The notes beneath the pieces are model-generated. The model was not told the DNA's origin. It saw only the letters and a program-made list of their open reading frames with translations, and searched no databases. The position numbers and the translations under genes are program-made. DNA of 64,000 nucleotides from Balanoglossus misakiensis (taxonomy: Eukaryota > Hemichordata): contig JBECUI020000035.1 of NCBI GenBank assembly GCA_040954595.2, forward strand, positions 1 to 64,000, given 5' to 3'. Shown one piece after another: positions 12,571 to 24,193 of this stretch (position 1 is its first letter; the number at the start of each line of letters is the position of its first letter).

Positions 12571-12874
12571 ATGGATGATAAAATGCGCCCTCTTTTGGTG
12601 AACTCTTCCTACCGCCCGACCTTCTACCTTACATTAAGGCATGTAGGGCGGTCAGGTAGATGGCAGTGTATTGCAAGCGTCTCTTGCATATTTTTTTCCG
12701 CCAGGAATGGCATACATTCGTTTTTGGCGACACCACAACTGCTGGAACTTCTCGAAAAATTGAGAGCCGGATTTCATAAATGCTCATGTTTTCCGAAGGG
12801 CTGAAAGAAGATCCAGAGTTGAATATTTAAATTTGCCTGTGGCAGACATCATAGTGGCTGCCAGTTATTCTATT

Positions 12875-13035
12875 TCTTGTGCAAGAGATAGTATCTTGTT
12901 CCAGCGAGATGTTTTCTCGTGTGCACGAGAAACATGCTATCTCGTGCATATCTCGTGCGCACGAGAAAATTGCGAGCGCACTCGTGTTCACGAGAAAATA
13001 TCACATGCACACGTAAGTCGTGCGCACGAGATAAA
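12875..13035. repeat. Cluster of CTCGTG..CACGAG palindromes
   Basis: In about 160 bp the sequence repeats near-perfect palindromes built on TCTCGTGCGCACGAGA: variants at about 12,874-12,889 (TCTTGTGCAAGAGA), 12,915-12,930 (TCTCGTGTGCACGAGA), 12,951-12,966 (TCTCGTGCGCACGAGA), 12,980-12,996 (CTCGTGTTCACGAG) and 13,018-13,032 (CGTGCGCACGAGA), plus single half-sites near 12,905 and 12,940. It ends about 95 bp before the ATG of the 110-residue ORF. It could be a transposable-element end with nested inverted repeats or an array of protein-binding sites. Confidence 0.75.
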
Positions 13036-13127
13036 AAAATGTGCCCTGTAGTCTTTCTTAGGACATGGTAGCGTGACGTCGCATTGTAATTAACGGACGA
13101 TCTTGGAAATTCGGCTATTAATGGTGA

Positions 13128-13460
13128 ATGGACTTTCGCCTCCTTCGAACAACAACAGAGACTGACGTCGCAACAATGACAGAAAAAGTGAAGCAAATGG
13201 CCGACAAAACGAAGAGAATCGGAAAACGGGCAGGATCCTCGGCACAGACATCTGGGAATAATACCACCACATCAAATAGAACGACGAGTAGTGCAGGACA
13301 AACCGCCACCAGTGACTATGACAACAAGTCTGAAGGCGATGCTGGCGAACCCTTGAACAATACAACTACAGTCCTACAGAGAAATGCAGCCCAGCGCCAC
13401 TCAAGATTTTCCATTCCTGGTCTGGCAGCAGCCAAAATATGCTGTTGTTTTTTCTCTTAG
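13128..13460 (+). CDS. Hypothetical 110-residue intronless protein
   Basis: ATG 13,128 opens 110 codons to TAG at 13,458-13,460, and AATAAA follows at 13,488-13,493, 28 nt after the stop: a complete compact gene by layout. The N-terminal 36 residues are basic and probably helical (MTEKVKQMADKTKRIGKR). The middle, about 37-80, is a low-complexity Ser/Thr/Asn/Gly linker with possible N-glycosylation sequons but no signal peptide. The C-terminus is hydrophobic and ends KICCCFFS, a cysteine cluster of the kind that can be palmitoylated. A CRE-like TGACGTCG lies about 50 bp upstream at 13,074-13,081. No family is recognised. It could be a small membrane-tethered protein or a processed retrocopy. 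Confidence 0.5.
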   Translation: MDFRLLRTTTETDVATMTEKVKQMADKTKRIGKRAGSSAQTSGNNTTTSNRTTSSAGQTATSDYDNKSEGDAGEPLNNTTTVLQRNAAQRHSRFSIPGLAAAKICCCFFS

Positions 13461-13487
13461 AAGCGACCTCAGTCTGAGCTGCATGAG

Positions 13488-13493
13488 AATAAA
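13488..13493 (+). terminator. AATAAA polyadenylation signal
   Basis: AATAAA 28 nt downstream of the stop codon of the 110-residue ORF; its position fits a short 3' UTR. Confidence 0.45.
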
Positions 13494-15715
13494 CTGTAGG
13501 TTGGGAATACAACAAAAAAACACGCAGTCGCTGCGGTCAACACGTAGCTATTAGTTTCATATAGTATTATGTTCGCTACAGCTCGGAAACCAAAATGTGG
13601 TACAACTTCAAGCTACATAAACTGGAAAGCATAGTACGTGCAGAGCAGACCATGGTGACGAAAGCAGGTATTCTAGGTCGTAAGATAAAAACACGGCGCT
13701 AGAAAAACAGTCATCAAAAGTTGCACGTGTTCCCCGGCCACAAATAATGTAATTGTTGGCGCACAGAAAGTCCAGTCGATAAACGTTTACGCTATAGAAA
13801 CTCACTCTCTCAGCAAAAGTCTGACACCCTCGTCAATGACAAAACGCAAACCGAGCTGGGTATGATCAAGTCAAACATAGGGCCAATCCCCACTCTATGT
13901 TTTATTATTTTCCACATACGATGGTTCTAAATAAAAATGTACCTATTTGAAATGCTTACCGAGGTAAGATCATTGAAAGTTTTCAAACGTTGATGACAAA
14001 TGTATAACTGATTTTTTACAAATGAATAATCGCGCACTTGCATGTTATTTTCTCTATACCAGACACCGCGCGCGCGCCGTTGGCAAAAAAAAAAACGCGG
14101 AAAATTATTGAGCATGCGCAGTCGATACTTCACATTGTAAACAAGATGGCGTCGCTGCCTATGCTTCTGGACCGCTGTCGCCTGACTATGTCGGCAAAGA
14201 AGAGACGAATTTAACCATGCAACGCCATATCGGAAGACAGAATGATCGCGAGATGAAACCGGGCTATCCAACGATTAGGCAGCCATGTTGACTGATTGGT
14301 ATGTCGCCGAAGTAATTATTTGCCATTGATTTGTTTACCAGAAACGGTTTGCCTTTGGAACACATTTGGCCTCACCGAAATTGATTTCAGAGGTTTTTTC
14401 CCAAAAACTAATGACGTTCGTTTTCACCTGAGTGCGAGGATGGATTGAAGGGACACAAGCTTTTGTAGCCACCAATATTTTGACACTCTTTATATCAATG
14501 TTGAGCTGGCATATTTGCTCCAATATGATGTAGTGTACCTGTTGCATTGAAATGAAGCTGTAATAATATTACAGTGCAATCTAGTCCTTTGGGTTAATAG
14601 GAAAACGAGGTCAATAAATGACAGGTTTATTTAAATACAGGATATATTTATCACAAGCACTTATGCATATGTATGAGATACTTATTTATTTTTAATTTAT
14701 TTTTTATTTTTTATTTATTTTGTACGTTCAGGTAATCATATGGATTTGTATGGAATCACATACACATTAATTGAAGACTATCATATCACAGAAGTCGAGC
14801 CGCCAGATGTGTAAGGTAACCATTTAGGTTTCATGACTAAGTTTGTTTAAGAATTCATAAAGCTACCCAATGAATGAATTTCCTTAAAATTTCACAAATG
14901 TGACAGAGTTTGCAGTTGTGCAAGAAAGTGTGTATTATTCACATAAGAATTTTTTCGTATGCATTTTTCTGATGGCAATGCATTTGACTGTAAACAAATA
15001 TGGATGTCAGTTAGTAGTGCTATTTTGTCAGTGAAATGGCTTCATCATCATCCCTCCAACCAAAGTTGAAACAGAGTTGCAAATATTGCACAGCTTGAAA
15101 TCATAAAATGTTGCAAAATTGAACCAACCCTTTGGTCAACGATTATGTTCTTACAGCTATTATTAGAACCAGACAGTCTCAGGGAACAAGAGACATGGGC
15201 CTGATTTGCAAGTTGAGTTAGAACTGCCTTTGCCTGCCCACGGACGCCCCAATTTCAGCAAAAATTATTGCATTAAAATATGAGTATGGAGAACTATGCT
15301 CTGTGTTTCTTTTGTTAGCTTACATAGCTGTTGTCATTCTAGTTTTTCCTCCGTCCTGTGAGCAGAGTTTCAGTTGCGAAAACCGACAGTTCTCAAAGTA
15401 CAAAAGTACACCTAAATTGCCTCGGTGATGAGCATGCAGAATTTATCTGATGCTTCTTACTGGCAGAAGGACCCCACCAGTTGCAGATTGTGAATTCCAT
15501 GGCACAAGGGAATTTACGCTTTGCGTTCAAATATAAATAATTAAATCCTGTAAAATTATTCTATATGTTATTTATTGATGATTCAAAAGTGTTATGACTG
15601 ATTGTGTTAGAGTACCTGTATTCCATATAAGCATGCTGTCAGTGCACATCCGATTGATAACAATTTCACATTTTTAAAAATTTGCTTCTCTGAATAATTA
15701 TGAATACATAAAACT

Positions 15716-16027
15716 TCATATGATATAAATTGTCCTGATATCGTAAACATTAAACCCCGATGCGTGGTATAAAAGACCCCCCAAATCAGTGGCGAATCTT
15801 AATGCCGTTTGACTGACAACAGACAACACCAACGATCTTGGCTCTAACGATCTTGGCTCTATGAAAATCGGCCCAAACAGATCCAAGCATAAAGAATTAC
15901 ACCACACAACGACAGTGGTTGGCTTTATAAACACACACAACATAAAGTTATCGATGAAAAAGTACACGAGCTTTTGAAACAACGATGATTTTGGGAGAAA
16001 TCTGGTTTCAGTGCTTTTCAGAAGCAT
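15716..16027. other. Non-repeated stretch inside right arm
   Basis: A 103-codon minus-strand ORF opens here, but I see no domain, signal or splice support, and a short direct repeat (CTAACGATCTTGG, at about 15,831 and 15,846) disrupts it. There appears to be no counterpart in the left arm. Confidence 0.3.
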
Positions 16028-16256
16028 CCCTGGGAAACAATAACCACGCCATTCAAACAGCTGTCAATCGCATAGAGGTGTAAAGTGTTCAATTATTTTC
16101 TATGTACATGAGATCAATTACACAGTTATTATGCACGACGACCACTCCCAAATAAACAACTGTACAAACACACGTTAATCCGAACCCCAGTACTTTCCGC
16201 ACCGGGGTTTAAGGCCTAATGCTAGTGTCACAACATTGATTACCAGACCGTTTCCC

Positions 16257-16324
16257 TATGTATGTATGTATGTATGTATGTATGTATGTATGTATGTATG
16301 TATGTATGTATGTATGTATGTATG
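16257..16324. repeat. (TATG)n microsatellite
   Basis: About 17 TATG units followed by degenerate TGTG/ATGT sequence to about 16,400. The open frames through it, reading MYVC or THTY, are a by-product of the 4-bp period. Confidence 0.9.
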
Positions 16325-17384
16325 CAGCCATGTATGCATGTGTTTGTGTGTGTGTGTACATGTGTGTCTGCATGTTACATGTATATATGGATGTATGTCT
16401 GCCCTGATCCAAAACATGAAACCACGCTTTTTTATTTTGGTGTGTAGATGGGATTTTGCTTAAATGAAGTTGTCATTGCAAAAATACGCAAATAACCTGT
16501 GAAATATGTGGAATTGATCAAAACTCAACAACTGGTTAGACTGCTTTGAACATTTGTATGCATGTAGGTAATGTCATCATACCTGATATACTTTGAGTTT
16601 ATATCGTGAATTGTCTATTTTTTATGCAATTATTTTGTCTTGTTTTACCATTTGAAAAAAAATCTTTTCCTCTTAAAGAGATTGGCTGATTTCTTTAGAA
16701 TTTAGTATGACACTTCCGGTAGGTGATCATAGTTGGTTTTGTTTAAATTGTCGCAGAATTTGTAATCTGTCATTTTTGGTCAAAATTCATTTTCTGAGAA
16801 ACTCCTTAGATTGCTTTTAAATTTTGGTATGCTTGTTCCAAGAGGTAACCCAAGTAATGTTGTATATCATTTTGGTGAAATTTACATATTGTGGTCTTGG
16901 GGCAATTTTTGCAATTTGTATTCTTTGAAACTACTAGTCAGATTGCTTTCAACTTTGGTAGGCGTGGTGATTGAAGTAGATATTATACAATTTGTTGATA
17001 GTTGGATAGATGTGGTTTGAGGCAGTTTTTGTCATTGTTGAATGTTGTTTTCCCTAAAATACTTGTCTGGTTCCTTTGAAATGTTCTTACAGAAGGTCAT
17101 ATCTGCTTGCCAATGTCACATGATTTTTCCCATGAACACAGACATACCTAATTTTGTGTAATCCCCAGATGGGACCACAGTGTGTAATAACCTGACCAAC
17201 AGTGACTAGTATATCCTGTGTGTTATACAGTACTTCTCACAAGGTTGAAGTACATGTAGACTGTTGATGATTTTTTGCGATTCTTCAGAAACTTACAATA
17301 CAGAGTCTAATGTGGTAACGTCCATGGTCACATTAGTCCTGTTTCAAAATGACCTACATTACACGTCCCATACACATGTATTGC

Positions 17385-18675
17385 ATGTTTTGATTGGTTT
17401 ATCCGCTTCTCTTAGGTCCACTTGCGGCACGCTGATTGGAGGGACCTTGTAGGTTAGGTCTTATTATTATGTATTATTCACTAGACCTTGTAGGTTAGGT
17501 CTTATTACTATGCATTTTTCGCTTTACAGCTCCCTGATTGGTTAACGTGTCAGTCTGGTCCCCCATGTGTTCACTGCCTCATAATACAGGACCTTGTAGG
17601 TTAGGTCATATTAATATGTATTTATTCACCATACAGCTCCCTGATTGGTTAACGTGTCAGTCTGGTCTCCCAGTGTTCACTGCCTCATTGTGAAATGTCC
17701 CATGTGCTTCCTGGCTAGCGTTGTGGTAACACATTATTCGGGATGTCCGCAGATCATTCATTAATTTTCTGAGAAATAGCCTGACTGATACTATCTCCAA
17801 CATAAACCGCACCCTGGAAAGATTAAATGATTTTTAGATGGACTTTGAAAATCTGATTAACACATCTAAGCATTTTTGCTAACAGTTGTATATTTTCTTA
17901 AATCACCCTCCTACTTCTCATCATCAATATTATTATTGTTGTTTTACTATTTTAAAGTAAATTTGTTTTGACGTAGATGTTGTGAAAAGGAGTACGTTGT
18001 CTGTTTATACATTCGTATATTGTTTTCATAAAAATGGAAATATGACGGTGCAGCTTCGTGAAAGAAGTACAATAAAAGTAATCATACCTGTAAAGCAACT
18101 AATGAGGTATCCCAATTAAAGAAATGCAATGCTATTCTAAACAGTTCTATTGTAAGATATTTTTGGTTTGCTCGAATGAATAGCACACACTTCGTATTCA
18201 GCCAGGTGTTACACGAAGTGATGCGCTGAAAAGCATTACGTAACAAAACACTAGCCCATTTCAACAAACCGCCACTGGAAATAAAATAAAAAAATTCTCC
18301 TGGCAATTTTTATTTCGAGTATCTAGTTCACAGTATCACAAAAAAATGCCATGAATAGTGAAGGAAAGGTTAAATCCAATCATTATATGAGTGCCTTTCT
18401 TTATACACTGGGATCGAGCTTCGACAACGCGCAGGCAGCATGCCAGACAGAATACGACAACTGTATTCAGAAGGACAAAAGACTTTGCATAACGAGGCAG
18501 TGAAAATTGGAGACCTACACATTAACCAATCAGGGAGCTGTAAAGTGAATAATACATAGTAATAAGACCTAACCTACAAGGTCTAGTGAATAATACATAA
18601 TAATAAGACCTAACACATAAGGTCCCTCCAATCACCGTGCCTCAAGTGGACCTAAGATTACCAGATGGACCAATC
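17385..18675. mobile_element. Foldback element inserted in right arm
   Basis: Long terminal inverted repeats enclose about 1 kb. The left terminus (about 17,392-17,665) contains GGACCTTGTAGGTTAGGTC in three tandem copies and CTCCCTGATTGGTTAACGTG in two; the right terminus (about 18,515-18,675) holds the complements (ACCAATCAGGGAGCTGTAAA, then TAAGACCTAACCTACAAGGT). The block interrupts an otherwise continuous match between 16,400-20,950 and the left arm, so it inserted after the inverted duplication or was lost from the left arm. The interior carries no recognisable transposase, so it is probably non-autonomous. Confidence 0.65.
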
Positions 18676-21189
18676 ACAGATGTCGGTACATATGTCATGG
18701 ACCTGACTTATGAAACATGACTATTCAGAACTACCTAGTCTATGCCCGGCAGTGTTCTGTCCGCTTTGCTTCCAAAACTAATGTCTGGCCTCACTCATGC
18801 CACTTGCCCAATAAACTAATACCCCTTGCTGGGAATTATGATGTAACTAGCGTCGCTTTGAAGCCTATCACATTACTGAACAGTGTTGATTTGGTGTAAG
18901 ATTATAGTGAAGGCAGGGCTTATTACATTGAAAATGCTACCCAACCTTAATTACACGTATGTATATCCTTTGTCTAATCATTGGAAAAACAATGTACATG
19001 TACCAAAGACTAAGTAGCTATTTGAAGGTGAATCGCAAGTGGGCACTTTCATTACTTAACCTCAAGCAGTCGGTTAGCTACCGTATACTAAGACAAACAT
19101 TCCTGGTGTAATTAACATCACTGTCATTAGTAATATCTATCTCCAATCAGTATCAGTTCTGCCTTTATGTTATTTTAAGTCAATTGTCAAGGTTCATGTA
19201 CATATATTACAGCTTAACTGTCTTGTCAAAAACTTACGCATGTACATGTACCTAATTCTAGGCTTACCTGTAGGGTTAGAGATACAGTGTTTTATATTAA
19301 TATGCATTAATATGAAACTAAAATTTGATGGTTAATTTAAGACCCCCCTGAGCAATGGTAACCTCGTTAAATATGTGCATATCTAATTCTAGGCTATTCA
19401 GCTGAAGTAGAAACCTGGACATGGACAACTTCGGGGTCAAAATCTTTTGACAAACATTTGTGTGATCTTGGGTAAACTTTGACCTACATTCCTATATTTT
19501 AGCATCCGGAGCAGATACAACCTTGACACTTGGAGTGATGGAACTATTTGATTGAGTATTATGTCTTGCCTCATTAATTATGTACTTACCTAATGCCAGC
19601 CTAACCAATAGGGCTGGAAGTCTGGCTTTTTGGACATGATAAATTTGAGATCAACATTTTTCTACAGCAGCCAGCCTTCTCTTAAAAAGAATGGACAATA
19701 TAAAGGCTTTGATGGTATACTGAACTTTTGACTCCCTCCCTGAGACTGTGTGCCAATGACGGGATAGCCTACTCAGCGTTGGGTAGATCCTAAGAAGGCC
19801 TCAGCCAGGCATCAAATACAAAAAGCGGAAATCCAAGCTTTAATGGTGGGTTACATCGTTAACTTCCCTGCAGAGCTGATTTCTCAGACTGTGAGCCAAT
19901 GACGGGTAAAGCCCCTAGGTAGGGGCCACCTAAGACAGGCCGGTCATGCTTTAATCACAAAGAAGGGCAAGTTTAGTCTTACCACAACTTTGTCTGCTGT
20001 ATATGCTTCATAAAGATTGCAGAGTATTTTGAGAATACATTGTGTTAAGGCAGTGTGACCAGCTAAAAAGTACTGGCAAACACAGCCAATGTGTAATGAA
20101 AAACATCTAATTTGGCTGAATAAAAGACATAAAACACAGCAAAAGCACTGTGACTAGCTGAGACATAATACTCCATTATGCAGTTCCATCACTCCAAGTG
20201 TCAGGGATGTATCTGTGCCGGATGCCAAGATATAGGAATGTAGGTCAAAGTTTACCCAAGATCACCCAACATTTTGTCAAAAGATTTTGACCCCAAAGTT
20301 GTCCATGTCCAGGTTTCTACCGCAACTGGATAGCCTAGAATTAGATATGTACATATTTAATGAGGTTACCATGGATCAAGGCAGTCCTAAGTAAACCATC
20401 AAATTTTTAGTTTCATGTTAATTCATGTTAATATAAAACGCTGTATCTCTAACCCACTGGTATGCCATTCTGTGTTTCATGCTACCCAATATGGGTAAGT
20501 AGGTAAAAAGTCACCCTAGGCCATTTGAAATTTTGCTGAAAAAATCACGTCTCTTACATATGTACATTTGGTAAAAGGGAAATTTTAATCACGGAGTAGA
20601 ACATATTCATAAAAAATATTTGAGGGAAAGAAGGAAGTTTTTCATAGCTTTGGTGCGTCAAATAGTAGAGAGGTTCCCTTGTTATCCTTAGACTCAAACT
20701 CAGAGTTTCCAATCTTTCAGTATTTTCATGATATTACTTTCCATCTTAGATTTGTTCATCTAAACAAACTGACTGATAGGTATACATGAACATTTTATTG
20801 ACTAATGAATGTGCCTGTATGTTGCAATTTAAAGAAGTCAGATATTAAACGAGCGCCACACCTGTTTTAATCAGCCTCCATATGGAGGGTACACATCGCA
20901 GAGAGATGACAAACCCCATGCAAATTCAAGTAATATGGCTCAATGGTGCTGATTTTAAAGGATAGGTGGATGATTTGAAAAATGTTATTGTGGAAAAAGA
21001 TGTGTAAAATTTGGCAGCTTGTGAGGCTTTAATTGTAAAATCTTTGAAATGTGTTTTACTCTTTAGGTCCAATTTTGTATATGTCAATATACCATTGGGA
21101 CCAATGTGAAATTGTTCTAAACTCAGAAACTCAAGAAGGTACTGGTCAGATTGCTTTAGAAATTGGTGTGTATTTATGTTATTGAGACT

Positions 21190-22920
21190 TTATACAGATT
21201 TTATTTTTCATTTTTGAAGTATATTTTGGGGTGATTTTGGTCGTCATATACTCAGAAACCTCAACCCACATTTTTTTTAAAATTTGGTTTGCATGTTCTT
21301 AGGTGTGATTTTATGACAATTTAACAAACCCAGTGATGGAAGTGACAATATTTTTTTTTTTTTTTGGCAATTACTGCCATTTTTGTCTGATTGCTTTGCA
21401 ATTTAGTTTGCAGTTTCTAGGGAATTCTTACTGTGGTGCACAAAATTCAGAAAGGTGATTTACTATCCTCATGCGCTTTGTTGAACTGGCACCCTGTTGC
21501 AAAACAGACATTACAACACTCTTTGAATTGAATTCATAGCTACCAATTTTTCGGGGGTGTAGCACCTTTTTTATGCCTAAAACTTTGATCGAGAACTTCA
21601 AATTAAATGCAACCCTCCAAATATTTGCAATATTTCAGGTATAATGATTTAATTTTAAAGCATAAATTTTGATGTATTCATAATCATTAAGAGAAACACA
21701 TTTTGAAAATAGAATATTAATCACACTAGCAGTCATAATACTTTTGAATCATCACTAAAGAACATATAGAAAAATTAAACAGGTGTTAATTATTTATATT
21801 TGAACGCAAAGCGTAAATTCCCTTGTGCCATGGAATTGACAATCTGCAACTGGTGGGGTCCTTCTGCCAGTAAAAAGCATCAGATAAATTCTGCATGCTC
21901 ATCACCGAGGCAATTTAGGTGTACTTTTGTACTTTAAGAACTGTCGGTTTTCGCAACTGAAACTCTGTTCACAGGACAGAGGAAAAACTAGAATGACAAC
22001 AGCTATGTAAGCTAACAAAAGGAACACAGAGCATAGTTCTCCATACTCACATTTTAATGCAATAATTTTTGCTGAAACTGGGGCGTCCGTGGGCAGGCAA
22101 AGGCAGTTCTAACTCGACTTGCAAATAAGGCCCATGTCTCTTGTTCGCTGAGATTGTCTGGTTCTAATAATAGCTGTAAGAACTTGATCATTGACCGAAC
22201 TGTTGGTTCAATTTTGCAACATTTTATGATTTCAAGCTGTGCAATATTTGCAACTCAGTTTCAACTTTGGTTGGAGGGATGATGATGAAGCCATTTCACT
22301 GACAAAATAGCGCTACTGACTGATGTCAATGTTTGTTTACAGTCAAATGCATTGCCATCATAAAAATACATGTGAGAAATTTCTTATGTGTATGATACAC
22401 ACTTTTGTGCATGACTGCAAACTGTGTTACAGTTGTGAAATTCTAAGGGTTGAATTCATTGGGTAGAATTCATGTTTTTTGGATTCTTAAACAACCAGTC
22501 ACGAAAGCTAAGTGGTTACCTCAGAGAAACTGTGTTAAATTTGGTCATCAATTGCTTTAAATCACACAAGACATTCCCAGAGCTAAAGTTACTGCAGCAG
22601 TCAGTTTCAACTCAGCTTGCAAATTGGGATCATGTCTTGTGTTCATCGAGACTGTCTGTAGTCGAGTTGACAGTCCTATGGGGTCAATGATGAACCTACA
22701 AATGTTCTTTCCAATGAAATTGTTATAAATCTAATATTCAGGATTTGCATTCATACCTTAAACAATATAACTGTATTGCAAATATGGCAACTCTTCTAAG
22801 TTACATTGGAACACCTTCTCGGCACTGTTTGTGCCAAAATGGTGAATAAGCTTTCATTTTCAAGCCTTAACATAGGCACCCAAAACAAGACAACAGCATT
22901 GCAAATATGGCATTTTTTGT
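21190..22920. repeat. Dispersed repeat debris, including third copy of 5,270-6,110 block
   Basis: 21,650-22,470 parallels 5,270-6,110 in the same orientation and 14,860-15,700 in reverse (shared ATTTTATGATTTCAAGCTGT and GGTTGGAGGGATGATGATGA). 21,190-21,650 is T-rich, with a run of 17 T at about 21,349-21,365. No gene is supported. Confidence 0.6.
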
Positions 22921-22924
22921 TCAA

Positions 22925-23590
22925 CTCTTCTCATTTGCATAGTCCAAAATGGCCGCCAAACTCCTCTAACATGTAAATTTCCTATGGTCGTCTTAAATAG
23001 TGTGTAGTATCGCATTTGAAGGGTTTTCATCAATATGGGTACCTAAAACAATTTCAACGTGGTTGACATTGCAATGTTAGACAGCTGTTCTAATTTGCAT
23101 GATCTAGAATGGCCGACAAACTTCTCTAACATGTAAATTTACTATGGTTGTCTTTAATAGTGTGTAATATCGCATTTGCAGGGTTTTTATCAATATGGGT
23201 ACCTAAAACAATTTCAACGTCGTTGACATGGCAATATTAGACAGCTGTTCTAATTTGCATAATCCAAAATGGCCACCAAACTCTTCTTAAATGTAAATTT
23301 CCCTGTTTTGTCTTATATGGTGCCTAAAATCGCATTTGCAGGGTTTTCATCAATATGGGTAACTAAAACAATTACAGCGTGGTTGACATGGCAATATTAG
23401 ACAACTGTACTAATTTGCATAATCCAAAATGGCCGACAAACTTCTCTAACATGTAAATTTCCCTGGTTTGTCTTATATGGTGTGTAATATCGCATTTTCA
23501 CGGTTTTAATTAATATGGGTACCTAAAACAATTTCAACGTGGTTGACATGGCAATATTAGACAACTGTTCTAATTTGCATAATTCGAGCA
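22925..23590. repeat. 160-bp tandem satellite, about 4 units
   Basis: TAATTTGCAT recurs at 23,091, 23,251, 23,411 and 23,571, an exact 160-bp period, with a diverged first unit at about 22,932. Each unit contains ATTTGCAT (POU/octamer type), then in most units CCAAAATGGCCG (YY1-like core), and later AATATGGGTACCTAAAACAA. Units differ by a few bases and keep their length. Confidence 0.85.
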
Positions 23591-24190
23591 CCTGCTGGAT
23601 AATTTAATTTTTGCCCTTCTTGTCCCATGATTATATGTGTAATATCTCATTTTCAATGTGTTTACATGTATATATGCAGAATCCATTTCAAACTAAGTGG
23701 GCATATTGTAGCGCCAATCTTATTTCTTAATCCGCACCACAGAACTGATGCAAGGTTTAGGACTGGAAATGTATGTGGCCACTGGCCGACACCCCGGGCG
23801 AGAGGTCTCCAATTATTTTCAGCACGTAGTGTGCTTCCCGGTTGATAACATCAATATGTGTAAATGCCAAAAACCCGACCTATTGTAATACCAGTCAAAT
23901 TTTCTTTGTCATTTACCATTTTTCTCTTGCATATGAACGTTTTTCTTAAAGAGTACATACCCATATACATTTGTATGGGAGCACACATCCCCACCCCCTG
24001 CCAACAATAATTGGACAACTTTATTCTTCTTATACTTCTTTTTAGTCTAAACATTCATATAGAGAAGGCAACATGTTCTTGAAGCTGCTGACTATGGAAA
24101 TATGATGAAGTACATTTTCCTAGTTGTACATGTACAGTATGATAGCCCCAATGTACCAATTGGAGATGTGTGCCTTACAGGCAACATACA
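23590..24190. other. Spacer between two satellites
   Basis: No gene or repeat is recognised. ORFs of 60-70 codons are present on both strands but lack any support. The last bases (ACATACATGT) abut the 86-bp satellite. Confidence 0.4.
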
Positions 24191-24193
24191 TGT

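Larger units (their letters stand above)
14103..21190. repeat. Right arm of giant interrupted inverted repeat
   Basis: Reverse-complement counterpart of 1,650-7,075, block by block in reverse order. The inner end (14,103-14,290) repeats the promoter-like module: on the minus strand the frame holds PVSSRDHSVFRYGVAWLNSS against PVSSRDHSIFRYGVAWLNSP at the left inner end. The arm is longer than its partner because of the insertion at about 17,385-18,675 and a (TATG)n tract at 16,257-16,324. The outer part (about 19,240-20,560) matches 2,300-3,600 most clearly. Confidence 0.75.
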
